Positions 1 through 13,300 of a stretch of DNA of 64,000 nt are shown here, in pieces; position 1 is the first letter of the stretch; each line of letters begins with the position of its first letter. The position numbers were made by a program, and so were the translations under genes. Source of the DNA: Panicum virgatum (lineage: Eukaryota > Streptophyta > Magnoliopsida > Poales > Poaceae); assembly GCF_016808335.1 (NCBI RefSeq), contig NC_053148.1:45276930-45340929 (forward strand), given 5' to 3'. Below the pieces are notes generated by a model. It was not told the origin of the DNA. It did not search any database and was given only the letters and a program-made list of their open reading frames with translations.

Positions 1-329
1 AGGCTATTCAGTACCTGTCCTCAATATAATCAGCTCATGGAGGAATGATTAGTTTTCTAGTAGTGAAATGGTTGAAACAGTCTAAGCTAGTTTAGTTAAA
101 AGGTTTCACCTGTACAAATATAAAGACACTTGTACTTAATTCTGATTAGAGAATGCAGGACTGGTACAAGTACAAAACGAAAAAAAAAGTTTTTGTTGGC
201 CCTTTCATACACGATATCATCGTATCTCGGTGCTGCAGGGATTTGAGCATGGAGTAGCAAGTTTTCAGGCGACCATTTCTGTGAAGCTCTAAGGACAAAC
301 AGTTCGGCCTTCAACAGCAGAACGCCAAG
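1..329. other. 3' flank of MATH-BTB copy 1
   Basis: AT-rich sequence directly downstream of the minus-strand stop codon of MATH-BTB copy 1. It probably holds that gene's 3' UTR. The short reading frame here has no recognisable domain, and I see no other feature. Confidence 0.4.
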
Positions 330-1119
330 CTACTTGTTCCCCTTGACCATGATGAGCTTCAGAAGTTCAGTCAAAACGGAGGGGCAGCTTGCCTCGAGGT
401 GCTTGTACCCTTCAGTTGCAGCGACAGCTTGGAGATTTTCTGGGGTAGCCAAGATGAACTTCATGCACCTGGATTTGAGCTCAGAGCACCCGTGCTGCTC
501 CGCCAAAGCCAATGTAGTTGCAACCGTGTCCACGCTGATGTCCGTGTACACCTTCTCCACACAGATCCTCTTGAGCCTCTCCAATCCATACCGATCTGCC
601 GCTTCAAGAAGATGCTGCGCCATCATCAATGTCGCCTGCTCCCCCTCCTGGTCCAGCTCGGGCGCCGTGTCGGTGTAGATGAAATACAGCAAGGTCCTGA
701 ACACCTCCACCTCCATGTCATTGATCTCGACGCACAGCGACGCCTTCTCCTTCATGTTGCCGAAGAACTCGGCCATGAAAACCGGCGACCTCGCCGCGAG
801 CACTGACCGGTGGGCCGCGACAGGCTCGCCGGCGACGAGGAACGTGATGTCCGCCCCCTTCTGGCTCCGCAGCAGCTCACCGAATTGCTGGTGCAGGTCG
901 GGGGATGGCATGCTGGCCACGGCCGCCGCCGCCGCCGCCGCCACCGCATCCCTAGGTTCGAGGACGTTGATCGAGCATAGCACAAGTATGGAGTCGTCTC
1001 TCTCATACCGACGTCGCGATCCCTCCAGGTCGCTCCGCCTGATGAGAGAGACATCCAGGGATTTGTTCTCATAGAACATGGAGGACGCGGTCATTTCCTC
1101 CAGATCGAGGGAAGTGCCC
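330..1119 (-). pseudogene. MATH-BTB copy 1: MATH end, BTB and C-terminal piece
   Basis: The BTB fold is seen in the segment reading GADITFLVAGEPVAAHRSVL, then the ARSPVFMAEFFGNMKE stretch, the LLYFIYTD helix and the LLEAADRYGLERLK motif, followed by a BACK-like tail with ALAEQHGCSELKSRC. A run of alanines from a GCC microsatellite sits between MATH and BTB. The open frame runs about 29 nt into the retrotransposon LTR, so a methionine found there is element sequence and not the gene start. If transcribed from a cryptic promoter this piece could give a BTB-only protein; that is speculation. Confidence 0.85.
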
Positions 1120-4100
1120 TGTGACAGAACCGTCAAATTAAAACTCAAATTAAGCTAAATGGCCATCATTTGAACACATCAGGCATATTTGGCTTAACGG
1201 TTTAACTTGACAGTCCTTTCGAAACCGACATTCCGATCGAAACAAACACCAGTAGTCCCACGCGAAGGTGAGCGCAGGCAGTACAAACATGACGAGTACA
1301 TATAAATACGATTACAATACTGAGTAGAGTACATTAAATTCTACAAACCGGGTTTAATTACATACATAATGTACAAGAGCAACTTTATTTTAAAACAAAG
1401 ACCAATATAGAAACCAGACGTCTATAATACACGAAGTGCCGTATCGAATCACATACTCAGCCCCCGGGTGTGATTTGAAAACTAGCAATGACTAAGCATC
1501 TGGCCCGACCACCTCCCAACCATCCGCGCCAAACTGTATAAACTTAGCACAACACGGGCAGAAGTCTACATCTTGGGGTCCTGAAATAATAATGGTGGCA
1601 ACAAACCCTGAGTATTCTAATACTCAGCAAGACTTATCCGACCAGTGGTATAACTTAGCCCACATATCTAGACATGCAAGGCATTTGGCTGGTGGTTTAT
1701 TTTGCAGAAAAGCAACTAAAGAAATTCCTTACTTTTATTATTTTAGCTCCAGGTTCTATATAAATTAACTCTCATCTAATATTTGCATAGACCCACTATA
1801 GCAATCATGGTGATGCAAGCAAAAATTAATTCCATTTGCTCAATATTTTACATAAATATACATAACTCACATTCTAATATCTTTGCTACGGTGTGACAAA
1901 GAGACCAAGACCCTCATAACCGCGAGACACGGCGAATCGATCCAATTTAACCTTGCAAGGTGGACCTAACCAACACGGCACGTATTAGCCCCGTCGGACC
2001 ATACGGACCAACCATTCCCCTCCTCATCTCGAACTACAGGACCGCCCCACCATCATATGGTCAGCCAAGCTCAACGTGAGACCACCAAAAGTAAACATAT
2101 GCAACCCCATTTCTCCGCGACTACTTGACTACCCCAGGAGGTGAGTAGGAGTCCTGTACTTTCGAGATGAGGCAGTACTCGGCTTACCGGTTTCGACTAC
2201 CTCCTACTCCCGGCATGCAGTTAGTACAATTCAATCCCCGATCAGCACTGCCACAACGACCGGTCCTTAATCGACACAGGCGGGGCTAAGACAACAAGAA
2301 ACCCTGTCCTGCTGCCATACCTAAACATCATCACTCCCCGCCCGGTCTCACAATTCCATATCACTTTCAATAACTCAGATACTGTAACATAACTATACAT
2401 ACAACTTATATCTCGCGAGTAACTGGAAATTACTCGTCTTCTAAACATCCTATATCTCGCGAGTGACAAGCAATCACTCGACTTCTATCGATACTTATTA
2501 AGCATAGCGTTGCTATCACCCTATACATACTAGTACAACTCAAGGAACTACGGATCATGCAACTAGGTTTCAAATCAACTCCTAAAACGTAATGCATAAG
2601 TAATAGCAACATATATAGATGTCATAAACTAGGACATGCACCGGGGCTTGCCTGCGGGCCGCTGCTCAGAGCTAGGGTCCACGGGGCCTTGGGCCGGGTC
2701 GTCACGAAACGCCTGCGGGGCTGGCTCCGTCTGCTCCTGCGGCTCCGCGATCACCTCGTATACGACTTCCTCGGTCGCGGATTCTATATGTATGCATATG
2801 AAACAATGAGTAACTGTCATGCATATGATACAACGAGTAAATGCCAACATGACTTTGCCATTAGATGATAAGCATTAAACAAATTAACACTTTACTCAAA
2901 ATGATGCAAGTATGGTGACAATTAACTTTAACCCTAAGTGCTAGAAACAATTAAAGGCCAAATTATCAATTAGAGCATGATTTACTACAAAACAAAATAT
3001 GACTAGCAAGGACATTATTATTTGCCTCTTATAATTTGTATAAAAATCTACATGTAAAATAAATATTATTATACCTATACACATAATTAAGTTTGGTTAC
3101 ATATTATATTCATATACTAAACTAGGTCCTATGAGAATGAAAATTTTATGGTGGATCACTCATGTTTAAAGTAAATTACTGCAAAAATTTCATAATTTTT
3201 AGATTAACAAATCTATAGAAACTAATTAAGCAAGACTAAACACAATCTAAATTCTTGCAGGAGTAAAAAGGTCATTTTGCCACTGTGGATATTTTTCCTC
3301 TATAGATCTTACTCTAACAAATCCAACAAATTTTATTTCATATTTTTCGCATTTTTCCTTGAATTTATATGGATTTTACAAATTATAGCCGAAATAAACA
3401 CAAGATAAATAAAATAAAAATCCCCCCTAACCCCTGACCCGTGGGCCCCAGCGGTCATTGAAACAAAACAGAGAGGGGGGGGGCGGCCAGGCCAGGCGCG
3501 CACGCCATGGCGTGGCTCGCCGGCGCAGGGGGCGAAGCCCGCGGTGGCGGCGGCCGACGGCGGCCTGAGCAGTAGCGCAACAGCGGCGGCGCTGTGTGGC
3601 CCACGCGCGCAGCCCTAGGCAGCGGGATGGCTAGCGGCGGCGGTGCCCTAGCGGCGGCGCGGGGCAAAAGAGGCGGCGGCGTGGCTTGTGCCGGCGGCGG
3701 CGGAGCCAGGCGGCGGCGGAGCGGCGCGGGGTGAGCACTAGCGCGGCTAGGCGACTCCGGTGCGCGCGCACGGGTGGCGTGGGGCGGCGTGAGCGCAGCT
3801 CGCGCCGTGCGGCGGCGGCGACGCAGTGAAACGGCGGCGGCACGGTGTGGAATGGGCGCGGAAACTTGGTGAACGTGGAAAAGTAAGGGGAGCATGAGCT
3901 TCAGTGCATCACCTAGGGTCGATTTGAGCTGTCAAGCGAAGAAAACGATGATCGGACGAGGGAGTTCGACGGTGACCAGAGCTCCGAGCGGCTTTAATGG
4001 CTGGCGGCCGGGGAACCTCCGATTTCCGGCGAAGCAGGGGTCGTGGCTAGGATTGGAGGGGTTGGGAAGGTCGCTAGAGAGGTGGAGGAGCTTCGGGTGA

Positions 4101-4491
4101 AGTGGATTTGGAATTCGTGGAGCGGAGCTCGCGAATCGGGCCGACGAGCACGAGTTGCTTCAAACGCCGTCCATGGCGAACTCAGGGAGGAGAAGGAGAG
4201 GAGAGCGAGGCGTAGACGGAAAGTGAGGCAGGTGGTGGCTCGGGAAGGCGTCGTGGTCGACTTGGCGGCGTCACCGACGGCCAAGCAACGCGGCGATGCC
4301 CTCGACGGCCACGCACGGCTTCGGGAGCGTCGGTGCCATTACTGCGAACCGTGCGTCACCGGGAGAAACAGGGAGAAGGGAGATGAGAGCATGACATGTG
4401 GGGTCCACATGTAAGCTCCAATTTGGCTAAACTCCCTTAATCTTTGGGGAATTCGTAATTTTGATTTGAATTTGAAAATTGGATTGTTACA
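1120..4491 (-). repeat. 3' LTR of the gypsy element
   Basis: 3372 bp. In the element's sense it starts TGTAACAATCC and ends TTCTGTCACA, with TG...CA ends. It has AT-rich and very GC-rich halves. It differs from the other LTR by roughly 16 substitutions (by eye), mostly C/T or A/G, plus short indels in a GT and a G run. Reading frames inside (for example 3455-3895, Arg/Pro/Ala-rich) are compositional. Confidence 0.95.
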
Positions 4492-4508
4492 ATCCTTCCC
4501 CCTAAAAG
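4492..4508 (-). other. Polypurine tract of the gypsy element
   Basis: On the minus strand the sequence before the 3' LTR reads AGGGGGAAGGAT and then TGTAACAATCC. It is the expected primer for plus-strand DNA synthesis and fixes the inner LTR boundary. Confidence 0.8.
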
Positions 4509-4563
4509 AAATCTCGTCCCGAGATTTAGGAGAAAAGTGGCGAATTGAAAGGAAGTCGGAAAA

Positions 4564-7500
4564 TCATATACCTTGGTATAATTGGAGCAACTCAGGACAT
4601 TTGGATTGAACAAATTCCTCCGTTTCCCAGGTAGCTTCTCGCTCTGAGTGATTACTCCACTGTACCTTATAGAAATTGCTGGTTTGATTTCGAGTGACCC
4701 GAGTCTTGCGATCAATAATTTTTACTGGATGCTCTGGATAGACAAGATCGGGCTCCACTTGTAACTTTTCTATGTCCATTATCTTGTTCGGAACACGGAG
4801 GCATTTCCTGAGCTGGGAGATATGGAATATATTATGAACTGCGGATAATTGGGCAGGAAGTTCCAGGCGATATGCTACTGGCCCACATTGTTCGATGATA
4901 GGAAAAGGCCCAACATAGCGAGGGGCGAGCTTTCCCTTCACACCGAACCGTTGGACTCCTCTCATCGGAGATACCCGTAAATAAACATGATCTCCCACTT
5001 GGAACGAGATCGCTTGACGTTTCTTGTCCGCATAGCTTTTCTGCCGGGATTGAGCTATTTTCAAGTTCTCTTGTATAACCCGGACTTGTTCTTCCGCCTC
5101 ACTGACCATATCAGGGCCGAATACATTTCTTTCACCGGCTTCTGACCAATTCAATGGAGTTCTACACCTTCGCCCATATAACGCCTCAAAAGGAGCCATC
5201 CTGATGCTCTCTTGATAGCTATTATTATAAGCGAGCTCAGCTAAGGGTAGAGATTCATCCCACTTCTGACTGTAGGTGAGTGCACATGCTCTAAGCATAT
5301 CCTCCAGAATCTGGTTAATTCTCTCTGTCTGACAATCTGTCTGAGGATGATAGGCCGAACTACGGATCAGTTGAGTGCCCAGAGCGGCGTGAAAGTGCTC
5401 CCAGAACCGGGCAATGAACTGAGTGCCCCGGTCCGAAATAATTGTCTTTGGAATCCCATGAAGACTCACGATACGGTCCATATACAGTTGAGCGTATTGC
5501 TTCGCCGTATGTGTGGTCTTTACCGGTAGAAAATGGGCCGACTTGGTGAGGCGATCCACAATAACCCATATCGAGTCATACCCCTTGGAAGTTTTTGGTA
5601 AGCCGACTATGAAATCCATACTGATGTCCTCCCACTTCCAAGATGGAATACTCAAAGGCTGAAGAGGACCTGCTGCTTTCAAATGGCTCGCTTTGACCCT
5701 TCTGCAGGTGTCACATTCAGACACAAATTTAGCAATCTCCCGCTTCATTCTTGTCCACCAGAATCGTTGCTTCAAATCTTGATACATTTTATTGCTGCCT
5801 GGGTGGATAGAATACCTAGAGAGATGAGCTTCATCAAAGATTTGCTTTCGGAGCTCTAAATCTTTAGGTACCACCAAACGATCCTTGAACCATAGAATTC
5901 CAGCCTCATCTAAATGAAAACAATTCACCCCCGGGTCATTTTCCGCAAGTCTTTGGCGAATCTTTTTCATCCCGTCATTATGTTGTTGAGCAGAAATAAT
6001 CCGATCTCGAAGAGTAGATGAAAGGACCAAATTATCAAGACTGCCTTGCGTGATGATCCCCAAGTTTAATTTTTCCAGTTCATAACAAAGGGTCTCATTG
6101 AAAGGCACAATAGACAGGCAGTTGCACTGAGCCTTGCGGCTTAAAGCATCTGCAACCACATTGGCCTTACCTGGGTGATAGTGAATCTCCAAATCATAAT
6201 CTTTAATCAATTCCAACCATCGCCTTTGGCGTAGATTTAGCTTATTCTGGGTGAAAATATACTTGAGACTTTTATGGTCCGTATATATGTGAACAGGATT
6301 GCCCAGAAGATAATGACGCCAAATTTTCAAAGCATGAACCACTGCTGCTAGTTCTAAATCATGAGTGGCATAATTTTCCTCATGTCGTCGGAGTGCCCTG
6401 GAAGCATAAGCAATTACTCGACGTTCTTGCATGAGGACACAACCTAAACCCGTACCCGATGCATCACAATATACATCAAAGGGTCGAGTAATATCAGGTT
6501 GAGCTAAAACAGGGGCAGATGTCAAAAGTTTCCTCAGGGTCAGAAAAGCCTGATCACATTTATCACTCCAATTAAATTTCACCCCTTTCTTGAGCAACTC
6601 AGTCATGGGCTTAGCAATTTTTGAAAAATCCGGAACAAACCGCCGGTAATATCCTGCTAGCCCAAGAAAACTCCGAATTTCCGGAACAGATGTAGGTGCT
6701 TCCCAATTCAAAACATCTTGGATTTTACTGGGGTCAACAGAAATTCCATTCTCTGATATGACATGACCCAGAAATGGAACCTCCTTTAGCCAAAACTCAC
6801 ACTTGGTGAATTTGGCATACAACTTGTGTTCCCGAAGACGCTGGAGAACAATGCGAAGATGCTCAGCATGTTCTTCTTCATTCTTGGAATATATAAGAAT
6901 TTCGTCAATGAAAACCACGACAAACTTATCCAACTCGGGCATAAACACCGAGTTCATGAGATACATGAAATGAGCCGGGGCATTCGTCAATCCAAATGAC
7001 ATAACAAGATATTCATAAAACCCATATCGTGTGGAGAAAGCTGTCTTTGGGATATCTTCGATCCTAATTTTTATCTGATGATAGCCCGATCGAAGATCAA
7101 TTTTGGAGAATACCTTGGCCCCGACTAACTGATCAAACAAAATATCAATTCGGGGGAGTGGATATTTGTTTTTGATAGTGACGGCATTCAAAGGCCGATA
7201 GTCCACACACAACCTGAGGCTTTGATCTTTCTTCTTAACAAAGAGCGCTGGACAGCCCCAAGGTGAAGTGCTAGGACGGATATAACCTTTATCAAGCAAC
7301 TCCTGCAATTGCTTCTTTAGTTCTGCTAATTCATTGGGTGGCATACGATAAGGTCTTCTGGCAATTGGTGCCGTTCCCGGTTGCAATTCAATGGCAAACT
7401 CTATCTTACGGTCAGGTGGCATGCCTGGTAAGTCATCCGGAAAAACATCTGGATATTCACACACCACTGGTATTTCGGCCAGATTTTTGGCCTCAACCTG

Positions 7501-8109
7501 ATTTACCGTAGGTGTTGAAGATATATGGTCCATCAGATTCAAAGTCATAGAACCATACAGAGGAGAATCAATATGCACATATTGTGAAGTAGTGTCTAAA
7601 AGAACCCTTTGACCTCCCATCCAGTTCATACCCAGTATAATATCAACCTTTTGGGTTGGAATAACTATAAGAGACGTGATAAAAAATTTTCCTTGCAACT
7701 GTAGAGGCACTCGTCTGGCAACTTGATTGGTAATTATTTGCCCCCCAGGTGATTGAATATTGTATGATATTGCCATGCTTTCTATCTCCAACCCAAGTCT
7801 CATAGCACACTCTTTACTAATAAATGTGTGTGATGCACCAGAATCAAATAATATGGTAACAGGGTGAGTATGAACTGAAAACGTACCCGCCATCACTTGA
7901 GCTCCCTCAGGAACATCCTCTAGCGTGGTATAATGCGCACGTCCTGGCTTGAAATGAGCCACTTTCGGCTTCTGATTGTGCTGATTAGGACCCTGAACTT
8001 GTTTAGGTGGCATAGGGCATTCGCGTGCAAAATGACCAACTTGACCACAGTTGAAGCAAGGAGGAAAATTAGGGCGTACACCTTGTGACTGCCACCCCGT
8101 CTTCTGCAC
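4564..8109 (-). CDS. Gypsy Pol: NC zinc knuckle, protease, RT, RNase H, integrase, chromodomain-like tail
   Basis: Open frame of 1181 codons. In order: a CCHC knuckle ([14 protein letters not shown], residues 18-31), aspartic protease DSGA at 89-92, RT with catalytic Asp in FSKIDL (338) and the active-site loop [10 protein letters not shown] near 402, RNase H (DAS at 549, TDH at 611), integrase zinc motif H762/H769/C799/C802, D,D35E triad D832/D893/E929, and a chromodomain-like tail ([19 protein letters not shown]). The loop is normally FIDD, so Glu replaces the second metal-binding Asp and this copy is probably RT-defective. The frame is the same as gag upstream, separated only by one UAG, so the true start is probably the gag ATG and the methionine at 8109 is just the first after the stop. 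Confidence 0.93.
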   Translation of the reverse strand: MQKTGWQSQGVRPNFPPCFNCGQVGHFARECPMPPKQVQGPNQHNQKPKVAHFKPGRAHYTTLEDVPEGAQVMAGTFSVHTHPVTILFDSGASHTFISKECAMRLGLEIESMAISYNIQSPGGQIITNQVARRVPLQLQGKFFITSLIVIPTQKVDIILGMNWMGGQRVLLDTTSQYVHIDSPLYGSMTLNLMDHISSTPTVNQVEAKNLAEIPVVCEYPDVFPDDLPGMPPDRKIEFAIELQPGTAPIARRPYRMPPNELAELKKQLQELLDKGYIRPSTSPWGCPALFVKKKDQSLRLCVDYRPLNAVTIKNKYPLPRIDILFDQLVGAKVFSKIDLRSGYHQIKIRIEDIPKTAFSTRYGFYEYLVMSFGLTNAPAHFMYLMNSVFMPELDKFVVVFIDEILIYSKNEEEHAEHLRIVLQRLREHKLYAKFTKCEFWLKEVPFLGHVISENGISVDPSKIQDVLNWEAPTSVPEIRSFLGLAGYYRRFVPDFSKIAKPMTELLKKGVKFNWSDKCDQAFLTLRKLLTSAPVLAQPDITRPFDVYCDASGTGLGCVLMQERRVIAYASRALRRHEENYATHDLELAAVVHALKIWRHYLLGNPVHIYTDHKSLKYIFTQNKLNLRQRRWLELIKDYDLEIHYHPGKANVVADALSRKAQCNCLSIVPFNETLCYELEKLNLGIITQGSLDNLVLSSTLRDRIISAQQHNDGMKKIRQRLAENDPGVNCFHLDEAGILWFKDRLVVPKDLELRKQIFDEAHLSRYSIHPGSNKMYQDLKQRFWWTRMKREIAKFVSECDTCRRVKASHLKAAGPLQPLSIPSWKWEDISMDFIVGLPKTSKGYDSIWVIVDRLTKSAHFLPVKTTHTAKQYAQLYMDRIVSLHGIPKTIISDRGTQFIARFWEHFHAALGTQLIRSSAYHPQTDCQTERINQILEDMLRACALTYSQKWDESLPLAELAYNNSYQESIRMAPFEALYGRRCRTPLNWSEAGERNVFGPDMVSEAEEQVRVIQENLKIAQSRQKSYADKKRQAISFQVGDHVYLRVSPMRGVQRFGVKGKLAPRYVGPFPIIEQCGPVAYRLELPAQLSAVHNIFHISQLRKCLRVPNKIMDIEKLQVEPDLVYPEHPVKIIDRKTRVTRNQTSNFYKVQWSNHSEREATWETEEFVQSKCPELLQLYQGI

Positions 8110-8112
8110 AAT

Positions 8113-8115
8113 CTA
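8113..8115 (-). other. In-frame UAG between gag and pol
   Basis: On the minus strand the junction reads CAG TAG ATT GTG CAG. The frame is the same on both sides, so one codon separates a possible 1.5 kb-codon Gag-Pol. It is either a point nonsense mutation or, less likely, a programmed readthrough site. Confidence 0.85.
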
Positions 8116-9093
8116 CTGAGGCACCGGAGATCTGGCTATCCCTTGAGGTTGTGAGTACTGAGGTGGTCTATATCCCGACTGGTACTGTGTTGGCCTATAA
8201 CCTGACTGCTGTTGCGGAGGCCGATATGTGTTCTGATACTGCACTGGTCGGTACACCGGCCGATGCTGATAAGGTGCACGAGGGGGTCCGGCTTGAATCA
8301 GACGAAACCTCTGATTAGCCTGACTAGAAGATCCACCCATTGGTGCCTTCCTCTTTTTCTCTGCTTGGTGAGCTATACGGGCGTCCTCTTGAGTGATAGC
8401 CCCATTGACCAGCTCACTAAAAGTGTTGAATTTGAACATAACCAAGCGTTCCTGGAGCTTGCTGCTAAGCCCCTGCCTGAAACACGCTTGTTTCTTTTCA
8501 TCTGTTTCCACATGATATCCAGCATATTGAGACAAGGTGTTAAAAGCTTGAGCATATTGTGTCACAGTATTATTGCCCTGTTTCAGAGCCAAGAACTCAT
8601 TGAGCTTCCTGCGAATCACCCCTGCAGGGATATGATGTGCCCTGAAAGCTTCCTTGAACTCATCCCAAGAAAACCGAGTGCCAGCAGGGAACATAGCTAC
8701 GTGATTATCCCACCACGTACGTGCAGGACCTCTGAGTTGCTGAGCTGCAAATGATGCCTTGTCATTGTCATTATATTGATACAGAGTGAACTTGGACTCA
8801 ATCGTCCGGAGCCAACTGTCAGCCTCCAATGGCTCATCCGCCTTATGGAAAAGCGGTGGCTGAGTACCCAAGAACTCCGGATACCCAGGGACAAGCGGCT
8901 GGTGATGATTATGATTTCCATGCCGTGGTGCAGCACCCTGATGAACGAGCTGACGGAGCAATTCCGTCTGTTCATCGCGCCCAGTCAACATGGCCGCGAT
9001 TGCCTCAACCAAATTGGGAGGCGGTGGCAGCGCATTAGCACCATTGGGCGCAGAGGAATCATTATCGGTGTTCGGCATTCTGCAATTAATCAT
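8113..9093 (-). CDS. Gypsy Gag (capsid part)
   Basis: 326 codons. It has the retrotransposon Gag core: the LEADSWLRTIESKFTLY segment, the AQQLRGPARTWWDNH segment, and WDEFKEAFRAHHIP followed by the LNEFLALKQGNNTVTQYAQA helix. A Gln/Tyr/Pro/Arg-rich linker with YRPxQYQ repeats follows. The frame ends at UAG before the nucleocapsid zinc knuckle, which lies in frame just beyond the stop in the pol ORF. Unless the UAG is read through, this Gag lacks its RNA-binding knuckle. Related elements usually have a single gag-pol frame here. Confidence 0.9.
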   Translation of the reverse strand: MINCRMPNTDNDSSAPNGANALPPPPNLVEAIAAMLTGRDEQTELLRQLVHQGAAPRHGNHNHHQPLVPGYPEFLGTQPPLFHKADEPLEADSWLRTIESKFTLYQYNDNDKASFAAQQLRGPARTWWDNHVAMFPAGTRFSWDEFKEAFRAHHIPAGVIRRKLNEFLALKQGNNTVTQYAQAFNTLSQYAGYHVETDEKKQACFRQGLSSKLQERLVMFKFNTFSELVNGAITQEDARIAHQAEKKRKAPMGGSSSQANQRFRLIQAGPPRAPYQHRPVYRPVQYQNTYRPPQQQSGYRPTQYQSGYRPPQYSQPQGIARSPVPQ

Positions 9094-10372
9094 GAATCGA
9101 TTAGTTCCAATATCTGATTAAATTAAATAATCATGATAGCAACTAATATTCAATTCATGAAAAATGCTGAATTTAGAACACCGATTAAATAACTCAATAT
9201 TTGTATCACCACTTTTATGGCCCACAATTGTAACAAGAATAACTGGATCATGCATGAGAGGTACAACTATTTTTGCACCAACTAGTGAATACAAACTAGG
9301 CCCCACTAAATCTCAATATCACAAATCTTCGCGGTATAGCTTTGACAATAACTCCCAAACTATACATCCAAAAATTCACAACTTTTGCAAGCGAGTGGCT
9401 ATCAAAATACTCTGCAACTTTTGTATAACTCGCTAACCCACTCTTACAATGCAATGAATGATATTATGCATGATCGTCCTACGTCACCCTTCCAACAAAA
9501 ATTGCCGACAAATATAGGGCAATATACGTGGTCTTTCGGTGGCAACATACGCTCTCAATTATATAATCGATTTCTACACGCCTTAACTTACGAGTTCGTT
9601 TGTTAGTGTACCTGCAGAAAGCACATGATATACAGATATATGCATATATCCACGACTGGACCCTTCGTGCCAGCACACACGAACGGCCCCCATGTGTCCT
9701 ACGCCACATGGGTAACGCATATGCAGTTGCCCACATATTCACACATACATCACCATCCACTATAGAGATGGCGCCCATGCGTTTAACACTGCATGGACAG
9801 CGTTGCATACGTTACCGAGGCAATGTATTCACTTCCCGTACAAATCGCCTTACGGGACACCCAAGGGTAAACGTGTCCCAAGGTACACGGTCAAGACCAA
9901 TCGCCTGACAGATTTACATCTCATAACATTGCCTTACGAGATGGCCGTGCTCACAATCACACGGTGGGAAGTCCGCGCTCCATATCAGGCGGCAGATAGC
10001 GATAGGCTCATTTGAATGGAGCCTTATCACCTCCTCGTATGCTCATCATACGGGACCCGCGCATGTATGAAACACGTGGGCTATTCTAAGGACTACCAAG
10101 AATGCTCACCTTGCTTACCTCAGCGTAGGTGCGTCGTTACAATATTAAGTAAGGGTTGTGCAAGAAATTAAGGTTTAACAGAAAGAATGTGCTGGAAGTT
10201 AGTGAATATAAATATTGCCACCAATTTATAAATAACCAAGTACTATATAGGGTGTAATACGGATTTAATCGTAAAACGCGACTGAACGATTTTCCTTATA
10301 CCCCAGAAATTTGTTTTTAATTTTGAAAGTCTAGAAAATAGTCACGTTCGTACCACCCCTGGTGTATTTCGG
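9094..10372 (-). other. Untranslated leader of the gypsy element
   Basis: About 1.3 kb between the primer-binding site and gag. It has no long open frame. A long leader is usual in large plant gypsy elements. Confidence 0.7.
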
Positions 10373-10383
10373 CTCTGATACCA
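10372..10383 (-). other. tRNA-iMet primer-binding site of the gypsy element
   Basis: On the minus strand TGGTATCAGAGC lies two bases inside the 5' LTR end (TCTGTCACA, then GC). This is the standard plant initiator-methionine primer site and proves the minus orientation. Confidence 0.9.
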
Positions 10384-10385
10384 GC

Positions 10386-13300
10386 TGTGACAGAACCGCC
10401 AAATTAAAACTCAAATTAAGCTAAATGGCCATCATTTGAACACATCAGGCACATTTGGCTTAACGGTTTAACTTGACAGTCCTTTCGAAACCGACATTCC
10501 GATCGAAACAAACACCAGTAGTCCCACGCGAAGGTGAGCGCAGGCAGTACAAACATGACGAGTACATATAAATACGATTACAATACTGAGTAGAGTACAT
10601 TAAATTCTACAAACCGGGTTTAATTACATACATAATGTACAAGAGCAACTTTATTTTAAAACAAAGACCAATATAGAAACCAGACGTCTATAATACACGA
10701 AGTGCCGTATCGAATCACATACTCAGCCCCCGGGTGTGTGATTTGAAAACTAGCAATGACTAAGCATCTGGCCCGACCACCTCCCAACCATCCGCGCCAA
10801 ACTGTATAAACTTAGCACAACACGGGCAGAAGTCTACATCTTGGGGTCCTGAAATAATAATGGTGGCAACAAACCCTGAGTATTCTAATACTCAGCAAGA
10901 CTTATCCGACCAGTGGTATAACTTAGCCCACATATCTAGACATGCAAGGCATTTGGCTGGTGGTTTATTTTGCAGAAAAGCAACTAAAGAAATTCCTTAC
11001 TTTCATTATTTTAGCTCCAGGTTCTATATAAATTAACTCTCATCTAATATTTGCATAGACCCACTATAGCAATCATGGTGATGCAAGCAAAAATTAATTC
11101 CATTTGCTCAATATTTTACATAAATATACATAACTCACATTCTAATATCTTTGCTACGGTGTGACAAAGAGACCAAGACCCTCATAACCGCGAGACACGG
11201 CGAATCGATCCGATTTAACCTTGCAAGGTGGACCTAACCAACACGGCACGTATTAGCCCCGTCGGACCATACGGACCAACCATTCCCCTCCTCGTCTCGA
11301 ACTACAGGACCGCCCCACCATCATATGGTCAGCCAAGCTCAACGTGAGACCACCAAAAGTAAACATATGCAACCCCATTTCTCCGCGACTACTTGACTAC
11401 CCTAGGAGGTGAGTAGGAGTCCTGTACTTTCGAGATGAGGCAGTACTCGGCTTACCGGTTTCGACTACCTCCTACTCCCGGCATGCAGTTAGTACAATTC
11501 AATCCCCGATCAGCACTGCCACAACGACCGGTCCTTAATCGACACAGGCGGGGCTAAGACAACAAGAAACCCTGTCCTGCTGCCATACCTAAACATCATC
11601 ACTCCCCGCCCGGTCTCACAATTCCATATCACTTTCAATAACTCAGATACTGTAACATAACTATACATACAACTTATATCTCGCGAGTAACTGGAAATTA
11701 CTCGTCTTCTAAACATCCTATATCTCGCGAGTGACAAGCAGTCACTCGACTTCTATCGATACTTATTAAGCATAGCGTTGCTATCACCCTATACATACTA
11801 GTACAACTCAAGGAACTACGGATCATGCAACTAGGTTTCAAATCAACTCCTAAAACGTAATGCATAAGTAATAGCAACATATATAGATGTCATAAACTAG
11901 GACATGCACCGGGGCTTGCCTGCGGGCCGCTGCTCAGAGCTAGGGTCCACGGGGCCTTGGGCCGGGTCGTCACGAAACGCCTGCGGGGCTGGCTCCGTCT
12001 GCTCCTGCGGCTCCGCGATCACCTCGTATACGACTTCCTCGGTCGCGGATTCTATATGTATGCATATGAAACAATGAGTAACTGTCATGCATATGATACA
12101 ACGAGTAAATGCCAACATGACTTTGCCATTAGATGATAAGCATTAAACAAATTAACACTTTACTCAAAATGATGCAAGTATGGTGACAATTAACTTTAAC
12201 CCTAAGTGCTAGAAACAATTAAAGGCCAAATTATCAATTAGAGCATGATTTACTACAAAACAAAATATGACTAGCAAGGACATTATTATTTGCCTCTTAT
12301 AATTTGTATAAAAATCTACATGTAAAATAAATATTATTATACCTATACACATAATTAAGTTTGGTTACATATTATATTCATATACTAAACTAGGTCCTAT
12401 GAGTATGAAAATTTTATGGTGGATCACTCATGTTTAAAGTAAATTACTGCAAAAATTTCATAATTTTTAGATTAACAAATCTATAGAAACTAATTAAGCA
12501 AGACTAAACACAATCTAAATTCTTGCAGGAGTAAAAAGGTCATTTTGCCACTGTGGATATTTTTCCTCTATAGATCTTACTCTAACAAATCCAACAAATT
12601 TTATTTCATATTTTTCGCATTTTTCCTTGAATTTATATGGATTTTACAAATTATAGCTGAAATAAACACAAGATAAATAAAATAAAAATCCCCCCTAACC
12701 CCTGACCCGTGGGCCCCAGCGGTCATTGAAACAAAACAGAGAGGGGGGGGGGGGGGCGGCCAGGCCAGGCGCGCACGCCATGGCGCGGCTCGCCGGCGCA
12801 GGGGGCGAAGCCCGCGGCGGCGGCGGCCGACGGCGGCCTGAGCAGTAGCGCAACAGCGGCGGCGCTGTGGGGCCCACGCGCGCAGCCCTAGGCAGCGGGA
12901 TGGCTAGCGGCGGCGGTGCCCTAGCGGCGGCGCGGGGCAAAAGAGGCGGCGGCGTGGCTTGTGCCGGCGGCGGCGGAGCCAGGCGGCGGCGGAGCGGCAC
13001 GGGGTGAGCACTAGCGCGGCTAGGTGACTCCGGTGCGCGCGCACGGGTGGCGTGGGGCGGCGTGAGCGCAGCTCGCGCCGTGCGGCGGCGGCGACGCAGT
13101 GAAACGGCGGCGGCACGGTGTGGAACGGGCGCGGAAACTTGGTGAACGTGGAAAAGTAAGGGGAGCATGAGCTTCAGTGCATCACCTAGGGTCGATTTGA
13201 GCTGTCAAGCGAAGAAAACGATGATCGGACGAGGGAGTTCGACGGTGACCAGAGCTCCGAGCGGCTTTAATGGCTGGCGGCCGGGGAACCTCCGATTTCT

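Noticed and set aside
3455..4414. Open frames on both strands in the GC-rich half of the gypsy LTR, repeated at 12695-13687
   Set aside because: They are Arg/Pro/Ala-rich, lack domains, overlap each other on opposite strands and occur in both LTRs. Composition explains them.
10372..10383. tRNA-like sequence at the primer sites
   Set aside because: Only the 12 or so bases complementary to a tRNA 3' end are present; no tRNA gene or cloverleaf is there.
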